This document shows, piece after piece, positions 46,494 to 55,842 of a stretch of 60,198 nt of DNA. The translations under genes and the position numbers were made by a program. The notes below the pieces were generated by a model. That model saw only the letters and a list, made by a program, of their open reading frames with translations, had not been told where the DNA came from and did no database searches. The first letter of the stretch is position 1. Each line of letters starts with the position of its first letter. Source of the stretch: Flavobacteriaceae bacterium (lineage in GTDB: Bacteria > Bacteroidota > Bacteroidia > Flavobacteriales > Flavobacteriaceae); assembly GCA_026710085.1 (NCBI GenBank), contig JAPORT010000132.1, positions 1-60,198 on the forward strand, given 5' to 3'.

Positions 46494-46742
46494 TTACTGA
46501 ATATGTGGCCCTATCATCACATCTTCTCTTACCTGGGGACCTTTCTTTTTTGGGATGGCAACATAGACCTTAACATCTTTTTTTGAAATTTTATTAGGAA
46601 TTTTATCGATTAATTTGGCAATGTTTTCTTCTGTCATGTTTTCAGGCATGCCAACACTAACTTTAATCTCAGAGGGAAATTTAACAGCGACACAAGAACT
46701 TGTCAAGACAACAGTCACAAAGATGAACACTTTTTGAAACAT
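46494..46742 (-). CDS. Small lipoprotein of unknown function
   Basis: This 82-aa protein has a lipoprotein signal (FIFVTVVLTSSC) and a short mature part (EIKVSVGMPENMTEENIAKL, then a basic KKKGPQVRED). ATG 46742 directly precedes the signal peptide; an in-frame ATG at 46799 would add 19 residues, close behind dnaB's stop on the same strand (dnaB ends at 46830). No known family is recognised. It converges with the RimK fusion gene. Confidence 0.5.
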   Translation of the reverse strand: MFQKVFIFVTVVLTSSCVAVKFPSEIKVSVGMPENMTEENIAKLIDKIPNKISKKDVKVYVAIPKKKGPQVREDVMIGPHIQ

Positions 46743-46829
46743 ACATTCAAGCTGGTTTATGACCTTAAGACGAAAATCAAACAGATATGTAACGCTCACT
46801 ACCCAATTTCTCCCCGTGAAACATTTTTA

Positions 46830-48398
46830 CTAGAAAGGTTCATCACTTTCATTCTTAGACTTTGTTTGATTTTTTTGAGGTACGTCCTCATCAACTATAG
46901 AATCATCATTTTGTAGTGGCATTGGATTTTCATCCATACTTGTTTTTGAATCATTCATTTTTGAAGGAATTTTTTGGGGATTTGTAGTTCGCTTGAATTG
47001 GTGTTGTATTCGATCATCTGAAAACTTACTGATTTCCCCATTAAATCCAATACGAAAACTATCAAGCGTCCCATTTCTGTGTTTCGAAATAATAATTTCG
47101 GCCTCATTCTCCGTGGAACTTCCATCGTCCCAAGTTTCGATTCCATAAAGTCTAGGACGGTATAAAAAGGCAACAATATCAGCGTCCTGTTCTATGGCAC
47201 CAGACTCTCTTAAATCCGATAATTGAGGTCTATATTTTTCTCTTTTTTCAACAGCTCGATTCAATTGAGAAAGGGCAACAATGGGAATATTTAATTCTTT
47301 TGCTAAAGCCTTTATGGTACTCGATATTTGAGAAATCGTTTGTTCTCGATTTTGATTCCTTCCTCGGTCTGAAACAGTCATGAGTTGTAAATAATCAATT
47401 AAAATAATATCGATATCGTGAGCTGTTTTAAGTCGTCTGGCTTTAGAGCGCAATTCATAAATCGATAATTGGGGCGTTTCATCAATAAAAATTGGGGCTC
47501 GCCCCAAAGAATTAGTCGTTGAAAGAACCTCTCCAAAATCTTCTGGAGTGAGACCCCCATCACGGACTTTAGCAAAAGGAATTCCAGTTTCAGCCGAAAC
47601 CATTCTTGTAATTAATTGCATAGCGGACATTTCCAACGAAAAAATAGCTAACGTCTTTTGACTCATTATTGCCATGTTTCTTGCCATCGACAACATAAGT
47701 GCTGTTTTTCCCATTCCTGGTCTCGCAGCTAATACAATCAAATCACTTGGTTGAAAACCACTAGTGATTTGATCAAACATCTGAAATCCCGATTCAACAC
47801 CAGTATAACCACCTTTACTTTGTATTTTTTGTATTTGTTCCGCTAGTTTTCCAATCAAATCCCTTGCTCGAACTGGATGAATTTTTATTTTGTTTTCAGT
47901 TGCATTATAGATTTGGGTCTCGGCAAATTGAATGGTATCAAAAACATCTTGAGTTTCGTCATAGGATTTTTGGATTATTTTACTTGAAACTTCAATGAGA
48001 GATCTCAGAATAAATTTTTCTTGAATAATTCGAGCGTGGTATTCTATGTGAGCAGCTGAAGTAATTGATTGACTCATTTTTATCAAATAAGAACCACCTC
48101 CTACCCGATTAATATTGTTGTCTTCAACTAGTTGCTCTGTGACTGTTCTTAAATCAACGACACTATTTTTAGTCTGGTATAGTGTCGTGGCTGCTTGAAA
48201 AATCATTTGATGCTCTTCTTTATAGAACATATCTGAATCGATAATCTCATTAACTCTTTCAAAACCAGTTCGGTCAATTAAAATTCCACTGATAACGGCT
48301 TCTTCGATCTCAATAGCTTGCGGTGGTAATTGACCTTGTGCCAATGGAATGACATTAGCATTCTTATTAATTTGAGGTGTATTTTTAGTAATACTCAT
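46830..48398 (-). CDS. dnaB: Replicative DNA helicase DnaB
   Basis: DnaB is the hexameric 5'-3' helicase at replication forks. The 522-aa protein has the N-terminal primase-interacting domain (PPQAIEIEEAVISGILID) and the C-terminal RecA-like motor: Walker A AARPGMGKTALML, SLEMSAMQLITRM, IILIDYLQLMT (Walker B), ALSQLNRAVEKR and DLRESGAIEQDADIVAFLYR. The Q/N/S-rich C-terminal tail (about 65 residues) is longer than in E. coli and variable among Bacteroidota. No intein interrupts it. Confidence 0.96.
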   Translation of the reverse strand: MSITKNTPQINKNANVIPLAQGQLPPQAIEIEEAVISGILIDRTGFERVNEIIDSDMFYKEEHQMIFQAATTLYQTKNSVVDLRTVTEQLVEDNNINRVGGGSYLIKMSQSITSAAHIEYHARIIQEKFILRSLIEVSSKIIQKSYDETQDVFDTIQFAETQIYNATENKIKIHPVRARDLIGKLAEQIQKIQSKGGYTGVESGFQMFDQITSGFQPSDLIVLAARPGMGKTALMLSMARNMAIMSQKTLAIFSLEMSAMQLITRMVSAETGIPFAKVRDGGLTPEDFGEVLSTTNSLGRAPIFIDETPQLSIYELRSKARRLKTAHDIDIILIDYLQLMTVSDRGRNQNREQTISQISSTIKALAKELNIPIVALSQLNRAVEKREKYRPQLSDLRESGAIEQDADIVAFLYRPRLYGIETWDDGSSTENEAEIIISKHRNGTLDSFRIGFNGEISKFSDDRIQHQFKRTTNPQKIPSKMNDSKTSMDENPMPLQNDDSIVDEDVPQKNQTKSKNESDEPF

Positions 48399-48402
48399 GC
48401 CT

Positions 48403-48410
48403 CAAAAGTA
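48403..48410 (-). promoter_or_regulatory. Promoter -7 element TACTTTTG for dnaB
   Basis: A perfect TAnnTTTG on the minus strand ends only 4 nt before the dnaB ATG (48398). A TTTG lies 14 nt further upstream, somewhat closer than the usual spacing. If used, the mRNA would be leaderless or nearly so. Confidence 0.45.
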
Positions 48411-48505
48411 AACCGTCATTTATTCAAATCTTTAAATTGATTTCAAAAGTTCCTTACATAAATTCAACATCATTTATCCTATAAACATCTTTGCTTTTAG
48501 GTGTT

Positions 48506-49465
48506 TTATTCTTCAATTGTAAAATTCCCAATCTTGCTGTACTTATTTCGTCGTTGTTTTAAAAGTTCTTCAATAGGAATCCTTTTCAATTGATCAAAAC
48601 AATGAGTCACTTGTTTTTGTAGCGTAGCAAACATTTTTTTTCGATCATAGTGTGCCCCACCCAAAGGTTCCTTGACAATGCTGTCAATGATCTTTGACGT
48701 CTTCATATCTTGAGCAGTGAGTTTTAATTGTTGGGCCATTTCTTCTTTATGATCCCAACTTCGCCAAAGGATTGAAGAACATGATTCAGGAGAAATAACT
48801 GAATACCAAGTATTTTCCAGCATGAGTATGCGGTCTCCAACGCCAATTCCTAATGCCCCTCCAGAAGCCCCCTCACCAATAATGGTGACAATGATGGGAA
48901 CTTGTAGATTCATCATTTCATAAATATTTCGGGCAATGGCTTCTCCTTGACCTCTTTCTTCTGCTTCAATACCTGGAAAAGCCCCTGGGGTATCAATTAG
49001 TGTAAGAATTGGAACTTGAAATTTTTCTGCTGATTTCATCAAACGTAAAGCTTTTCTATATCCTTGAGGATTGGCCATGCCAAAATTTCGATATTGCCTT
49101 GATTGAGTATCATAGCCTTTTTGAGTGCCTATAATCATAAAACTTTGACCGCTAATTTTTCCTATTCCGCCGACCATTGCTTTATCATCAGCAATATTTC
49201 GATCACCATGCAATTCAAGAAACGTACTTCCACATAGTGCCTTAATGTAATCTAAGGTATAGGGTCTGTTAGGATGTCTTGACAATTGGACCTTCTGCCA
49301 AGGTGTTAAATTTTTATAGATTTCTTTTTTAGTACTTTCAATTTTTTCTTTGAGTTGTTTGACTGTATCTGAAACATCCACTCCATTTTCTTTTCCAAGT
49401 TCCAAACACTTGTGAAGTTGATCATTCAAAGTCATTACGGGCTTTTCAAATTCTAGATATTCCAT
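48506..49465 (-). CDS. accA: Acetyl-CoA carboxylase carboxyltransferase subunit alpha
   Basis: AccA with AccD transfers CO2 from carboxybiotin to acetyl-CoA, giving malonyl-CoA for fatty acid synthesis. The 319-aa protein shows [60 protein letters not shown] and [16 protein letters not shown] (oxyanion-hole region), all diagnostic. ATG 49465 is chosen rather than TTG 49468. It stands alone on the minus strand, with gene-poor repeat DNA upstream. Confidence 0.96.
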   Translation of the reverse strand: MEYLEFEKPVMTLNDQLHKCLELGKENGVDVSDTVKQLKEKIESTKKEIYKNLTPWQKVQLSRHPNRPYTLDYIKALCGSTFLELHGDRNIADDKAMVGGIGKISGQSFMIIGTQKGYDTQSRQYRNFGMANPQGYRKALRLMKSAEKFQVPILTLIDTPGAFPGIEAEERGQGEAIARNIYEMMNLQVPIIVTIIGEGASGGALGIGVGDRILMLENTWYSVISPESCSSILWRSWDHKEEMAQQLKLTAQDMKTSKIIDSIVKEPLGGAHYDRKKMFATLQKQVTHCFDQLKRIPIEELLKQRRNKYSKIGNFTIEE

Positions 49466-49627
49466 CAAGATTTATTTAATCTATTAATAATGTAAAGGTA
49501 AAACAATCATTCACCGAAATCACTTCAAAAGTTTTTTATTCAGATGTGAAAAAAGGTTAGAAAAGAAGCAAATTTCATTTCATTACTCCACGAGTATCCT
49601 CTTATTCAGTTGTAGAATTGTTGTTTT

Positions 49628-49844
49628 GGTAAGTTCAACGATCTAGCGCAACAATAAAAATCCGTAGTCAATTGTTTGACTATAAGGCTATTGGATCTCC
49701 ATTCAAGTGTTTCCTATTGGTTGTGACATGCCGTTATATCGTAACCTATTTGTTTGAAACAACATAAAGAATGGGGCCAACAATTTCCTCAAAAACCTGA
49801 TTTCGAAACAAGTTGTTGTTACACGAGATAGTTGAACATGGCAA
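49628..49844 (+). repeat. MITE-like repeat, copy A (~217 bp)
   Basis: The left end GGTAAGTTCAACGATCTAG and the right end AGATAGTTGAACATGGC are imperfect inverted repeats. The interior aligns along its length, in the same orientation, with 50762-50981, for example CGTAGTCAATTGTTTGA against CGTAGTCAATTTTTTGA and ATTCAAGTGTTTC against ATTCAAGTACTTC. There is no coding capacity. Confidence 0.6.
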
Positions 49845-50372
49845 CCTAGTTAGCTGTCTAAAAATTGGGGAGGCCCCGCGAAGTCACTCACAATATACAA
49901 TTGGTCCATAAATGTCTTAGGAGTGGAGTACATTTCAATTGTTTACAAGTTAGGTCGAATATGATGATTCAGATTATTATCTGCAATAATGTAGAACAAT
50001 AGTTTACTTTTTTATGTCAAAAATTTGCCCTTTCCCTCTGCATTGCAGTCATTAGAACGTTTGCTAATCCAATAATCAACACCCCTTACGGAACAAATAT
50101 TTTACTTACCGATAGATTCAACTATCACGTTAATCGGATTTTTTGAATAGGTGTTTTAAATTGATGAATTTAATAAATCTATCGCATTTATTATTTGTAT
50201 AGTATCGTAAATGCACAAACTGCAAAACCATTAGTTATGCTACTTTTAGTCTACTCAAATTCAGAAAGCCTATAAATAACCAACAAAAGAAAGAATTATG
50301 ACAAAGTTTTTAAATACAATTTCTGAGACAAACCTTTTAAGTAAAGTGTACCTCTCATTGTTAGACTTTCAA
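49845..50372. other. Gene-free region between repeat copy A and the small membrane-protein gene
   Basis: Nothing coding is seen. A G+C-rich palindromic patch GGGGAGGCCCCG occurs at 49868-49879 just outside copy A; a weaker counterpart (GGCTGGCC) follows copy B near 50991, so the repeat may extend past its inverted ends. Confidence 0.4.
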
Positions 50373-50645
50373 CTAGTTAGTGTCTTCACTAGAATCAAAA
50401 TCTCCCCTTAGTTTTTTTCGAAGAATTTTCATTTCAAGTTGATGCTTTTCCTCATTTCTCTTATCTTGAGCTTTCTCTCTCTTGTCTTTTCTATCATCTT
50501 TTATGCTCTTTATGACTCCAAAAACAACGAAAACTATAAAGGTCCCTAAAGGAATCCCCCAATCATTAAACAAGTAAGAAGTCATCATAGTAAGGGCTCC
50601 AAATCCAATAAGTTCCAAAAATCCCAAATCTATGGTTTTGTCCAT
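50373..50645 (-). CDS. Small membrane protein with charged coiled-coil tail, unknown function
   Basis: The 90-aa protein has two predicted membrane segments (about residues 7-27 and 29-46; LFNDWGIPLGTFIVFVVFGV) and then a highly charged helix (KSIKDDRKDKREKAQDKRNE). I recognise no family. It lies alone between two ~220-bp direct repeats with inverted ends (49628-49844 and 50762-50981), which suggests that it arrived or can move as a unit. The sequence TACCTTCG at 50651-50658 (minus) is one mismatch from the promoter consensus, 5 nt before the ATG, fitting a nearly leaderless transcript. Composition and a membrane-plus-coil layout favour a real gene. Confidence 0.55.
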   Translation of the reverse strand: MDKTIDLGFLELIGFGALTMMTSYLFNDWGIPLGTFIVFVVFGVIKSIKDDRKDKREKAQDKRNEEKHQLEMKILRKKLRGDFDSSEDTN

Positions 50646-50761
50646 AATGCGAAGGTAAGTGTTTTATTTCAAATTTTATGTCGCATACCTCCTCACCTTC
50701 CTTATCATAGTTGAATTCACTTGCAATCGGAACGGAATGTCTTAATAGGACTTTCTTTTGT

Positions 50762-50981
50762 CGCCATGTTCAACTATCTATAGTAACATCAATGATTCGT
50801 AGTCAATTTTTTGATTGCGAGTGAAATTTAGGAGCAATTCAAGTACTTCATATTGATCATGAAATGTTGATATATTCTAAACAATTTGTTCGTAACTAAA
50901 ATAAGAGTAAAAGTCGATAATTCCCTTTAAAAAACTGATTTCTAAACAAATTTAGATCACACTAACTAGCTGAACACGGCG
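50762..50981 (+). repeat. MITE-like repeat, copy B (~220 bp)
   Basis: The left end CGCCATGTTCAACTATCTA pairs with the right end (CTAACTAGCTGAACACGGCG): reverse-complementing the right end gives CGCCGTGTTCAGCTAGTTAG, 15 of 19 positions alike. Size and interior match copy A at 49628-49844. There is no open frame of note inside. Confidence 0.65.
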
Positions 50982-51149
50982 TTAAATTTAGGCTGGCCGA
51001 AGTTTGTAGACTCTATAGCCAGATATAACAATAAAATCTATGAAGCTATTTTTTTAATTCGTTGATTATCAATAGCTTTAAATCGATCCTCATTGTTAGG
51101 ATAGTTATTGGCCGAATTTAAGTGACCGATAATTGTAATTGAGGCTTGA

Positions 51150-52215
51150 AAAAAGATCGATTCCAACTCAGAATGAATCCTTGTTTTTTGATGGTTCATG
51201 ATGGTTTCTTTTGATTGATTTCTTGGTAAAAATCGACGGGTGTTTGAAATGCGATGCTCTGATCAGGTCTCCCGTCATGATCAAATCAAAAGTATTTTTC
51301 TAATTGATGATCGCACACCAAACCATCATCGGAAGGATCGATAGGAGAGCTCTCTTGTTTGACCGAATGCTATCATCGTTCGATCAAAGAGTTTATCGTG
51401 AAACACAAAGATCATACTCTGATTTTGAAAAGTAATTTAAAACGCAAATTAGTATCAGATGAAAGACATCTGCCAAGCAATGGGTTGCTCATCGATAACG
51501 ACTTAAAAACCTAAACCGTGATCGAAAAAAAAATAGTTTCAAGACGCAACGAGAGCCTTTTTCTCAAAAGGTGACAAGATGAAAAAGTAGTGTCTTAACA
51601 AGCCCATTTTCAGCGATTGACGGTGTTCCATTATAGCTATTGACAAAGTTCCGTATAAAGGCGGGTGATGCGTTTGACATGGCGTTGTTTGAATGCTAGA
51701 CGCTTCATAAGAATCCACTGAAGAATCCATCGAACACCAAAAAAGGGATGGAGGATATCGTATCTTTGAATCAGTATCACTCATGAACCATGGAGTTCGG
51801 GAAGTTCCATGGCTTTGTCTACTAGCCACGATAATCAATCATCAAGCATCGGCCCCCCACAAGACTCAAAATAGAAGATCAATCCACCATTTGACGACGT
51901 TCGACGAATGTCTATGGCATCATCAGTTTTTTTAAGAATTCCATGTCTATCTCATGTTGACTAATGATCTGGTCGCATGGATCTCATTTTTTTGTTTCTG
52001 ACCCTCCGATTTTCGAGCATTCGAACAATGAAATAAGCCTTTAGCTCGTTGATCAAACTCTTTTTTCCAAGTGGCTATTGGAAAAGGATGCATTTTAAAA
52101 GAGGAGCTCATTCTTGGATGCGATGACGCTCTTGGATGGCTTCCTTGACCACCTTCAATTTGAATTCTGGAGTCTGCTGTTTTCGCTTCCTATCGGAACA
52201 TTGAAGACAATAGAG
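51150..52215 (-). pseudogene. Decayed IS3-family insertion sequence (OrfA-OrfB relic)
   Basis: On the minus strand OrfA reads RKRKQQTPEFKLKVVKEAIQ then ERHRIQE-stop-APLLK, and after a frameshift KMHPFPIATWKKEFDQRAKG: the helix-turn-helix of IS3-type OrfA (compare TPEFKAKVALEA...HPNQIxxWKKE). OrfB follows with ILHPFFGVRWILQWILMKR (compare HPxYGxRRxxxxL) and RHVKRITRL, and near 51200 the C-terminal RPDQSIAFQTPVDFYQE (compare RPHQSLGYxTPxxxY). The catalytic core between is unreadable. Several stops and shifts show it is dead. Open frames on either strand inside it (e.g. 51539-51838) are artefacts. Confidence 0.75.
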
Positions 52216-52363
52216 AACTCATAAGACATCACTGAAACAGCTGTCCTCATTTTGGGGTGCCGAACACAGTTCCATTTCAATGAAAAATTGAGTTGAATTA
52301 GTGTTTTTTTGTTTCTTCATCGCTGGATTCTCTCCTGACTATTTGTTTGATATCAATAGTATT

Positions 52364-53440
52364 CTATTGCGATGTGGTTTTTCGAATAAGATACAATCCA
52401 ATCGTAGCAAATAAGAATAGAGGAAACCAGGCAGCGATAATAGGTGAAAAGGTTGATTTTGCAACCAAAACTCCTAGTACTTTGTCAAAAAAAACAAATA
52501 AAAAGCCAAGAGTCACACCGAGAGCTAAATTAATTCCGGTACCTCCTCTTCTTTTTTTTGAAGATACTGCCACAGCTATAAAAGTCAAAACAAAAACGGA
52601 TAGAGGAATACTCCATCTTTTATGAAAATTCAGAACATGTCTGTTAATCAATGGAGACCCTCGTTCTCTTTCAAGTTTAATGAATTGGATTAATTGCCCT
52701 AAGGGAAGTGTTTCAGCAACATAATTCACTGGGGCTAAATCTTCAATAGAAAAATCAAAAATCGTATCCTTTAGAGTCTCTTGAGTAAAAACTTCTCCTC
52801 GTTGAATAAACTTTCTTTTGTTATACCTAGTCAATCGAAACAAACTATCATCATTTCGCCAACGTATGCTAGAGGCTTTGATTTTAAATTCTAATTGATT
52901 TCCATTAAAACGCGTCAAAACAAAATTTTCTGCACTTTGTCTGATCGGATCGTAATTACTCACATACACATATTCATGATCATTGATTTGTTGAAAAACG
53001 TCTTTAGTAAATCTTTCAACACTTCGACTTAAATATTTATACCGAAATTCATTGTAACCTTGACTTGCTGCAGGCGCAACATACAGGGAGACGACAATCG
53101 CTAGTGAACAAATCAAGGTTGCTCCAATAAGAAATGGTCTCAGAAAACGTCTAAACGAAATTCCTGAGCTCAATATCGCCACTATTTCCGTATTATTAGC
53201 CATCTTTGAAGTAAACCATATAATGGCTAAAAACAAAAAAATAGGATATAATAGATTGGCAAAATACCAAGTGAAATCTATGTAGTAAAACAGCGTTTCG
53301 CTTAAAGGAACGTTATTGGCTTTGAACTTGTCAATTTTTTCAGATAAATCCACCATAATTCCAATAGGAATGAACAAGAAAATCAATACAAAAAAAGTTC
53401 CTACGTACTTCTTGAGAATGTATTTATCAAGAATTTTCAA
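52364..53440 (-). CDS. lptG: LptF/LptG family lipopolysaccharide export permease
   Basis: This 358-aa inner-membrane protein of the YjgP/YjgQ family has six transmembrane helices, three at each end around a periplasmic beta-jellyroll domain. Seen: ILDKYILKKYVGTFF (typical start), MANNTEIVAILSSGISFRRF (coupling helix) and NFHKRWSIPLSVFVLTFIAV. LptFG with LptB extracts LPS from the inner membrane. The start is TTG 53440, one base after the tgt stop; no ATG is suitable. F and G cannot be told apart from this sequence alone. Order tgt-lptG is common in Bacteroidota. Confidence 0.88.
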   Translation of the reverse strand: MKILDKYILKKYVGTFFVLIFLFIPIGIMVDLSEKIDKFKANNVPLSETLFYYIDFTWYFANLLYPIFLFLAIIWFTSKMANNTEIVAILSSGISFRRFLRPFLIGATLICSLAIVVSLYVAPAASQGYNEFRYKYLSRSVERFTKDVFQQINDHEYVYVSNYDPIRQSAENFVLTRFNGNQLEFKIKASSIRWRNDDSLFRLTRYNKRKFIQRGEVFTQETLKDTIFDFSIEDLAPVNYVAETLPLGQLIQFIKLERERGSPLINRHVLNFHKRWSIPLSVFVLTFIAVAVSSKKRRGGTGINLALGVTLGFLFVFFDKVLGVLVAKSTFSPIIAAWFPLFLFATIGLYLIRKTTSQ

Positions 53441-53441
53441 T

Positions 53442-54557
53442 TCAAAGTCTTTTATCCAAGTTTTTTATTATTTGTTTTTTCCAATCAGCAAATCTACCAT
53501 CAATTATTTGTTTTCTAGCTTGATTGGTTAGCCAAACATAAAAGCTTAAATTGTGCCAACTTGCAATTTGTTTTCCGAGCATTTCATTTACAGAAAACAA
53601 ATGTCTCAAATAGGCTTTACTGTATTGAACCCCGATAGAACTATACTCATTGGTATCGATTGGAGAAAAATCTGTTTTCCACTTTTGATTTTTAATATTG
53701 ATGATCCCATCCATTGTAAAAAGCATGCCATTACGACCGTTACGAGTCGGCATCACACAATCAAACATATCGACCCCAAGAGAAATACATTCAAGAATAT
53801 TTCGAGGCGTTCCAACGCCCATCAAATAACGTGGTTTGTCTTTTGGAAGGATATCGCATACCTCTTGAGTCATTTGGTACAACAAATCAATTGGTTCTCC
53901 GACTGATAACCCACCGATGGCGTTGATGTTTGTTTTTTTTTGGCTAATCAATTCTGCGGACTCTTTTCGAAGATCTGAATAAATACTTCCTTGGACAATA
54001 GGAACAAAAATCTGTTGATAACCATAACACTCTTTAGATTCATTGAATTTTTTTAGCCCCCTATCCAACCAACGATGGGTTCGATCCATCGAGATTTTTG
54101 CCTCTTTATGAGATACTGGGTATGGTGTGCACTCATCAAAAGCCATGATGATGTCAGCTCCAATAGTTCGTTGGATGGCGACTGCATTTTCGGGGGTAAA
54201 CACATGGGTTGATCCATCAATATGAGATTTAAACCGAACCCCTATTTCATCAATTTTTCGTCGATTAGCTAATGAATACACCTGATAACCACCAGAATCC
54301 GTCAAAATAGGTTTTGGCCATGAAATAAATTGATGAAGACCACCAGCCTGTTTTAATATTTCAGTTCCTGGCCTTAAGTATAGATGGTAGGTGTTGCCTA
54401 AAATGATTTGCGAGCCAATGGAGTCTTTTAACTGGTTCTGGTTCAATCCTTTGACTGTACCTGAAGTACCAACGGGCATAAAAACAGGCGTGTCAATAGG
54501 ACCATGCTCTGTCTGAATTCGACACGCTCTAGCTGATGAATTTAAATCAAAAATCAT
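53442..54557 (-). CDS. tgt: Queuine/preQ1 tRNA-guanine transglycosylase
   Basis: Tgt exchanges G34 of GUN-anticodon tRNAs for preQ1. The 371-aa protein shows TPVFMPVGTSGTVKGL, LGNTYHLYLRPG, LTDSGGYQVYSLA (catalytic Asp), ADIIMAFDECTPYP (nucleophile region), GGLSVGEP and RYLMGVGTP. The zinc site CxxCxxC is not present in the usual form: the region after FDCVMPTRNGRNG lacks the tight cysteine cluster, ending in YLRHLFSVNEMLG and LASWHNLSF-like (IASWHNLSFY). That is worth noting because most bacterial Tgt proteins keep it. It is upstream of and coupled to lptG. Confidence 0.93.
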   Translation of the reverse strand: MIFDLNSSARACRIQTEHGPIDTPVFMPVGTSGTVKGLNQNQLKDSIGSQIILGNTYHLYLRPGTEILKQAGGLHQFISWPKPILTDSGGYQVYSLANRRKIDEIGVRFKSHIDGSTHVFTPENAVAIQRTIGADIIMAFDECTPYPVSHKEAKISMDRTHRWLDRGLKKFNESKECYGYQQIFVPIVQGSIYSDLRKESAELISQKKTNINAIGGLSVGEPIDLLYQMTQEVCDILPKDKPRYLMGVGTPRNILECISLGVDMFDCVMPTRNGRNGMLFTMDGIINIKNQKWKTDFSPIDTNEYSSIGVQYSKAYLRHLFSVNEMLGKQIASWHNLSFYVWLTNQARKQIIDGRFADWKKQIIKNLDKRL

Positions 54558-54966
54558 AGAAACGGATATTTTTTGAATAGCACTTTGAAAATCGTGTATC
54601 TAGCATATTCATAGGAAAGTTCAAGACAGGTATGTTGCTACGGTCTACTTTGTATTCTTTGCATTTAAAAAGAAGCTCCGTAAATCTAAAACAGTAAGTC
54701 AATATTTCTAAATGTTTATTACGTGGTTGCCTATGTTGGTACTAAAATTGACGCTTGCTTTTGAAGTGACTTATTTTTTAAATGAATTTCACTCATAAAC
54801 AATGCTTTACAAGTTTTTGTTCAAGTAACGAATCCAAAATGATGGGATCAATCGACTTCATCTTCTGCAAAAGTCTTTTCTACGCAATCTATCCCTATTT
54901 TTATTTTAGCAAAATTGATTACTTCTTATTACTTGAAATGTACTCATTATGGGAGTTCAAATTCTT
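54558..54966. other. Gene-free divergent region between tgt and the transketolase genes
   Basis: No gene is supported. A 77-codon frame (54782-55015) overlaps the transketolase start and resembles no family. Confidence 0.4.
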
Positions 54967-54974
54967 TAATTTTG
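54967..54974 (+). promoter_or_regulatory. Promoter -7 element TAATTTTG for the transketolase operon
   Basis: A perfect TAnnTTTG lies 18 nt before ATG 54993; a short leader is expected. No convincing -33 box is visible. Confidence 0.45.
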
Positions 54975-54992
54975 TCATGATAATAAAATTAG

Positions 54993-55841
54993 ATGCCAAA
55001 ACCACACCACCTTGATGAAAAGGTGATACAAACTAGAAGAGATATCGTACGAATGGTTCATGGAGCTAAATCAGGACACCCTGGAGGTTCTTTGGGTTGT
55101 ACTGAATTCTTAATCACTCTTTTTCAAAATCATATGAATTATCAATTACCATTTGATATGGATGGTATTGGACAAGATCTATTTTTTCTTTCCAATGGTC
55201 ATATTTCTCCTGTTTTTTACAGTGTTTTGGCAAGAAGTGGGTTTTTTTCAATTAAAGAACTATCCACTTTTAGAAAAATCAATTCGAGACTTCAAGGGCA
55301 TCCAACAACTCATGAAGGTTTACCAGGGGTACGTGTCGCATCAGGATCTCTAGGTCAAGGATTATCAGTCGCTGTTGGAGCTGCACTTTCGAAGAAATTA
55401 AACCAAGACTCCACATTGGTTTATGCTCTTTTGGGAGATGGCGAACTACAAGAAGGCCAAAATTGGGAAGCAATCATGTTTGCCGGAGGAAATGATGTTG
55501 ATAACTTAATCGTTACTGTCGACTATAATGGCCAACAAATTGATGGTGCAACACAAGATGTGCTTCCACTCGGCAATCTTGAAAATAAATTCCAATCTTT
55601 TGGATGGCAAGTTCTTACAAACAATCGAGGTAATGATTTATATTCAGTTAAGGAAGGATTAGAAAATGCTCTCAAAGTTGCTCATAAATCCAAACCAATC
55701 GTCATCATCATGAAAACGGAAATGGGAAATGGTGTTGATTTTATGATGCATTCTCATCAATGGCATGGAATTGCTCCAAATGACCAACAACTTCAATCAG
55801 CCTTAGATCAAAATCCAACCACATCTCTAGGCGACTATTAG
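54993..55841 (+). CDS. Transketolase, N-terminal subunit
   Basis: This 282-aa subunit binds thiamine diphosphate. Seen: GAKSGHPGGSLGCTE, FFLSNGHISPVFYSVLA, GLPGVRVASGSLGQGLSVAVGAAL, and the ThDP/metal motif GDGELQEGQNWEA ending in VDYNGQQ. It lacks the pyrimidine-binding and C-terminal domains, which are encoded by the next gene one nucleotide downstream, so this is a split transketolase, a known arrangement. The complex moves two-carbon units in the pentose phosphate pathway; some split forms act in other sugar pathways. Confidence 0.93.
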   Translation: MPKPHHLDEKVIQTRRDIVRMVHGAKSGHPGGSLGCTEFLITLFQNHMNYQLPFDMDGIGQDLFFLSNGHISPVFYSVLARSGFFSIKELSTFRKINSRLQGHPTTHEGLPGVRVASGSLGQGLSVAVGAALSKKLNQDSTLVYALLGDGELQEGQNWEAIMFAGGNDVDNLIVTVDYNGQQIDGATQDVLPLGNLENKFQSFGWQVLTNNRGNDLYSVKEGLENALKVAHKSKPIVIIMKTEMGNGVDFMMHSHQWHGIAPNDQQLQSALDQNPTTSLGDY

Positions 55842-55842
55842 A

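Noticed and set aside
50940-51000. Integron attC-like site at the right end of repeat B (GTTAAAT fits GTTRRRY)
   Set aside because: No matching RYYYAAC partner at attC distance, no integrase gene, and the paired inverted ends with a second copy fit a MITE-like element better.
54782-55015. 77-codon frame upstream of the transketolase gene
   Set aside because: It overlaps the transketolase start, is Phe/Tyr-rich as AT-rich chance frames are, and shows no motif.
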